Source: Campylorhamphus procurvoides
Taxonomy: Eukaryota > Chordata > Aves > Passeriformes > Dendrocolaptidae
NCBI GenBank assembly: GCA_013396655.1
Contig: WBMV01002769.1
Coordinates: 886,656-950,655, forward strand
Direction: 5' to 3'
Length of the DNA: 64,000 nucleotides
Below, piece after piece: positions 60,776 to 64,000 of the stretch (position 1 is the first letter of the stretch; each line of letters starts with the position of its first letter). Position numbers and translations under genes: made by a program. The notes under the pieces were generated by a model. It had not been told where the DNA came from and searched no databases. It saw only the letters and a program-made list of their open reading frames with translations.

Positions 60776-61125
60776 CATTTGTGGCTTATATTTTAAATAT
60801 TCCTCCCTTGGGAATGCTATTTTCTTGGTAGCCCACATTTTTGCTGAGAGATTAGCAAATACTATAAATGTTACAACTAAGCCAAATATCATCTGAGCTG
60901 TTTTTAACCAGGGAAATAATTTTCACTCCTGACCTTTACATTCCTTTGTGTTTATAAGGCTATACACAGAAATGCTTCATAATCTGACTGTTAGATAGGC
61001 ATGCTTTGGAATGGAAAAGGTATGGCAGACATATTTATTTCATAATCTTGATATTATTCTTAAGGCATACAGTGGTTTATCCAGTAATGTCAAAAGTAGT
61101 GTTTCAGATGCTTTCTTAAACACTT

Positions 61126-61182
61126 TTTTTATTGTTTTGGGGATTTGGGTTTTTTTTTTTGTTGTTGTTTTGGGGTTTTTTT
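61126..61182 (+). repeat. G/T-rich low-complexity tract
   Basis: TTTTGGGGATTTGGG, a T10 run and GTTGTTGTTTTGGGG in order. Similar to the tract about 0.5 kb to the left. Confidence 0.8.
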
Positions 61183-63627
61183 AGATTACTTGTTAGCATT
61201 CAATAATATGAGCATGTACTTTTTTATATGATTCATAGACGCTATCTTGCTGGATAAGAAGCAAGAACATGTGCCATTAATTTTCCTCTTAGTTTCATTG
61301 CTCTTTAGGGACCATTTTAGAAAGGACTCAATTTGTTATTATCATTACATAGAGAAGGGCATTTCTTTCCCTGGGAGATAAAGAAACTCCGCACCTAGGC
61401 ATCTGCATAGATCCTACATTAGATTGACTTGAAACAGTGAACCAACAGGGGACAAGCTGATCAACTCAACTCCTACTCCCCTTTCTCATTTAAGTATTTG
61501 ACTAATTGGTGTTTTCCATGCAGAATTTGAACAGTTCTGTGGATTTCTCCAGGGAGGACCTGCTCTGCCTAGACAAGTTTATTTATGTTTCATGGTGCTG
61601 ATTAACACCCAGGGTGGAGAATATCCAGAGACTCCGTGGCTACAAAATCAGACCAGTTCTGCATAGATTGCAAGGAGTCAGAGGAGACTTGCAAGTAGCC
61701 AGAAGAAACTTCCTGCAGACACAGAAATGACCACATAGGACAGATTTATGTACATAGTTTAGTTAGGTAGAAGATGTTTTGTATGCAGCTCAAGATAATC
61801 ACTACGGATGGATCACGCATGTGCTGGAGCAGTCCCACAGAGCACGAGACAGCTGGATGTATGAACTGTGCAGCAAGTCATGATTCAGTCTCACGTGGTC
61901 CAGCCAACACCACCACTATGAGGACCTTTGCAACAGAAACTCCTCTTGCCACCTGAACACTTGACTGACTGTCCCATTCAAGGATTTAATTCCTCACAGT
62001 GACTCAATATTAGCAGTATCAGACCCCACTGACTACCTGAGAACCATCAGAATAGCACCTTTTGGCCCTTCCCTATCCATATAAACCAGAAAATAATATT
62101 TTTTCTATTAAATTATGGCTACCAAAGCCCTCAGCAAGCAGATATAGGTGTCTTTGAGAGTGCTGTCATTACTCTTGGCAGTCAAACTGATAAGCGAACA
62201 CGAAGGTAACATTTCGTGTTATACCCAGCTATTAGCTAAAACCATACCCAGGCTGAGTTCATAGAAAATGAGATGATAGAGGCTGAAGTCCTTTGGTTAA
62301 AGTTATCTCACCTCACTCCATCAGTAGTCTGAAAGTACTTTTGGGTTTCTTAGAAAACATGTCTAAGACAGCAGTCTATCTCCAGTTTTCTAATCCTCTT
62401 TTTCTTCTCTAACTCATTTTCAAACAAGGCATGTAGCTGCACCAGATGGTGGGAACAGAGAAGGCAGACCCCAGTTCTCAAAGTGCAGAGAACGTCCAGC
62501 ACAGAGGGTTCTCATACAATTTGTTCATTCTCATAGCACCTTCTGAGAGGTCTGGAAATCTGAGAGGATAAAGGAGGTACAGTGAAATTTCTAGTTCGGC
62601 ATGAAGGAGATAACCCAAAGAAAGGACAAGCAATATTTGATTATTCTTCCTCGGTGAGGCAAATTCTAGGTTATGGATCTCTCCTGTAGTACAGCAGCCT
62701 GGTAAAGTAGTTAAAGGTAACAGGGAATTAAACAAGAGATGAGGGAGCATCCAAGGTTTTGGAAAACCAGGTGTATTAGGGGATAAGCTTGTCACAAAAC
62801 AGGTTGCTGAAACCCTTCATTGGGGTTCAGAGGTAAGTTCTGCTGCTAGACCTTCCTCACTTACCTTGAAGCAGAAATACAACCTTGCCTCAAGTCCCAA
62901 CAAGGGAAAGCACTAGAGCTCAGTGTAATTACTTCAGTGGCTTAAAAAAAAACCCAGAAAACCAAAGGATCAAAACCTAAACAAAAGCAGAGCAGTGATT
63001 TGAGCTTGAACCTGAGAAATGTCAGTCTTCCTGAACTTGCAAGAATTGCAAGAACAGCATCTCATAAGTCTGTATCTCTAACTATTTAAAAAGATGTATT
63101 TACAAATCTAAACATTCTTAAACTACCTTGGAAGAAGTAAAAATATCCACCTCTAAAATTTATTTTATAGTTGAAACAATAACAGTTTTTTCAAAGAATA
63201 AATGCAAAATTATTCAGTGAGAGCAGAAACAGCGTACAAGATTTTATGCACACCAATACACATTGACTCTCTGTATTCCCTTAGTAAGGTGGAAAAAGTC
63301 ACTTTAAGTAATACAGTAAAACTCTCACTGCAACCAGATGTTTAAATGCATTCAGGAAGCAGAAGGAGGATTCTTTATTAAAAAAAAATATGTATATATA
63401 CACACAGAATTGGAAGAAATGCATTTCTGACGATTCAGAACACCCCTGCTTACCACCACCTGGTATTAAGTCCAATCCAAGATACAAAGTCAGTTTTCTC
63501 TGCAGCATAAATATAAGTACCAGATCAGAACCTCAGCTGGATTCTGGTATAAATTCCCTTGTCTTCACTGGCCATCGTGAAGTGATACAGTTTTTCAGCA
63601 GGTGAAAAATCTAATTTTTCATGTATG

Positions 63628-63672
63628 TACATGTAATTAGCATTAACACAGACTACATGTAATTAGCATTAA
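63628..63672 (+). repeat. Two direct copies of a 19-bp word, 26-bp period
   Basis: TACATGTAATTAGCATTAA occurs at 63628-63646 and 63654-63672. Too small to be a known element; probably a local slippage duplication. Confidence 0.9.
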
Positions 63673-64000
63673 TACTTCAAAATTCAATGAATACAAACTA
63701 GGATGGAATTTTCTCTCATCACAAGATCTTAAAGTTCCAAAGAGAAAATTCTCTTTGTTGATGGACATATTTATATTTGATTGTTCAGGGAAAGGGAACA
63801 GAAAATACTAGACCCTGGTCAGTAAAAAATCCATTTAAAAGTAAATACCAATTGCATGCCAAGCAAACTGAAAACCTTAGAAAGAACACCTCTGTCTTGG
63901 TTTTTATCTGAGAGTGTCAGCTGACCAAATAAGCAACTGTCCTGGCAGGCTGCTGTGACAACGAGCTATATTTACCAATTGCCACTTTTAAAGTGCACAC

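Larger units (their letters stand above)
56951..64000. other. AT-rich flank, no exon recognised
   Basis: After the CpG island the sequence returns to AT-rich DNA with G/T and A/C tracts. If the island is an RGS20 first exon, this would be its first intron. I did not recognise the cysteine-string exon or any RGS-domain exon on the plus strand. Confidence 0.5.

Noticed and set aside
60651..60896. 81-codon frame that looks like a membrane protein (Phe/Leu/Val-rich)
   Set aside because: The hydrophobic run is the translation of a G/T low-complexity tract.
1..64000. CRISPR array, operon, phage or other prokaryotic-type system
   Set aside because: The window is vertebrate intronic and intergenic DNA with spliced exons; no regularly spaced repeats or compact gene clusters exist.

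Overview
This window is vertebrate nuclear DNA, most likely from a bird. It is AT-rich and intron-dense, with CR1 LINE 3' ends (some ending in the avian-type terminal signature) and several LTRs that look like avian ERVL-type solo LTRs. It carries one clearly recognisable gene, ATP6V1H (V-type proton ATPase subunit H), on the minus strand. There is no bacterial-style gene content, CRISPR array or operon, and most long open frames are chance frames in introns or repeats.

Layout. (1) 1-31.2 kb: ATP6V1H, read right to left. A CpG-rich promoter with an internal assembly gap (31025-31150) is followed by a probable non-coding exon 1 (donor at 31206), the start-codon exon 2 (29790-29916), and ten further coding exons down to 2064-2165. 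All coding junctions are GT-AG and the reading phase is continuous. The exons give 422 codons plus two bases of the next; the last roughly 58 residues lie beyond position 1. The 54-bp cassette exon that separates the two known subunit-H isoforms is intact (12397-12450). Introns hold LTR and CR1 fragments and a tRNA-Ile-like sequence. (2) 31.3-33 kb: three CACGTG-type boxes next to the promoter, a (CATA)n microsatellite, a well-bounded solo LTR and a possible second LTR. (3) 33-54 kb: non-coding DNA with a minus-strand solo LTR, another ERVL-like LTR and CR1 copies. (4) 54-57 kb: a large CpG island with isolated N bases, a 364-bp gap and a 0.45-kb near-identical duplication whose second copy is bounded exactly by single Ns, probably an assembly artefact. 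In mammals the gene divergent from ATP6V1H is RGS20, so this island is a reasonable but unproven candidate for an RGS20 promoter and first exon on the plus strand. (5) 57-64 kb: AT-rich, no exon recognised.

I found no new multi-gene system. The most useful observations are the complete exon model, the CLEAR/E-box cluster at the V-ATPase promoter, the false-duplication signature in the 54-55 kb island, and the uniform antisense orientation of the intronic LTR pieces.
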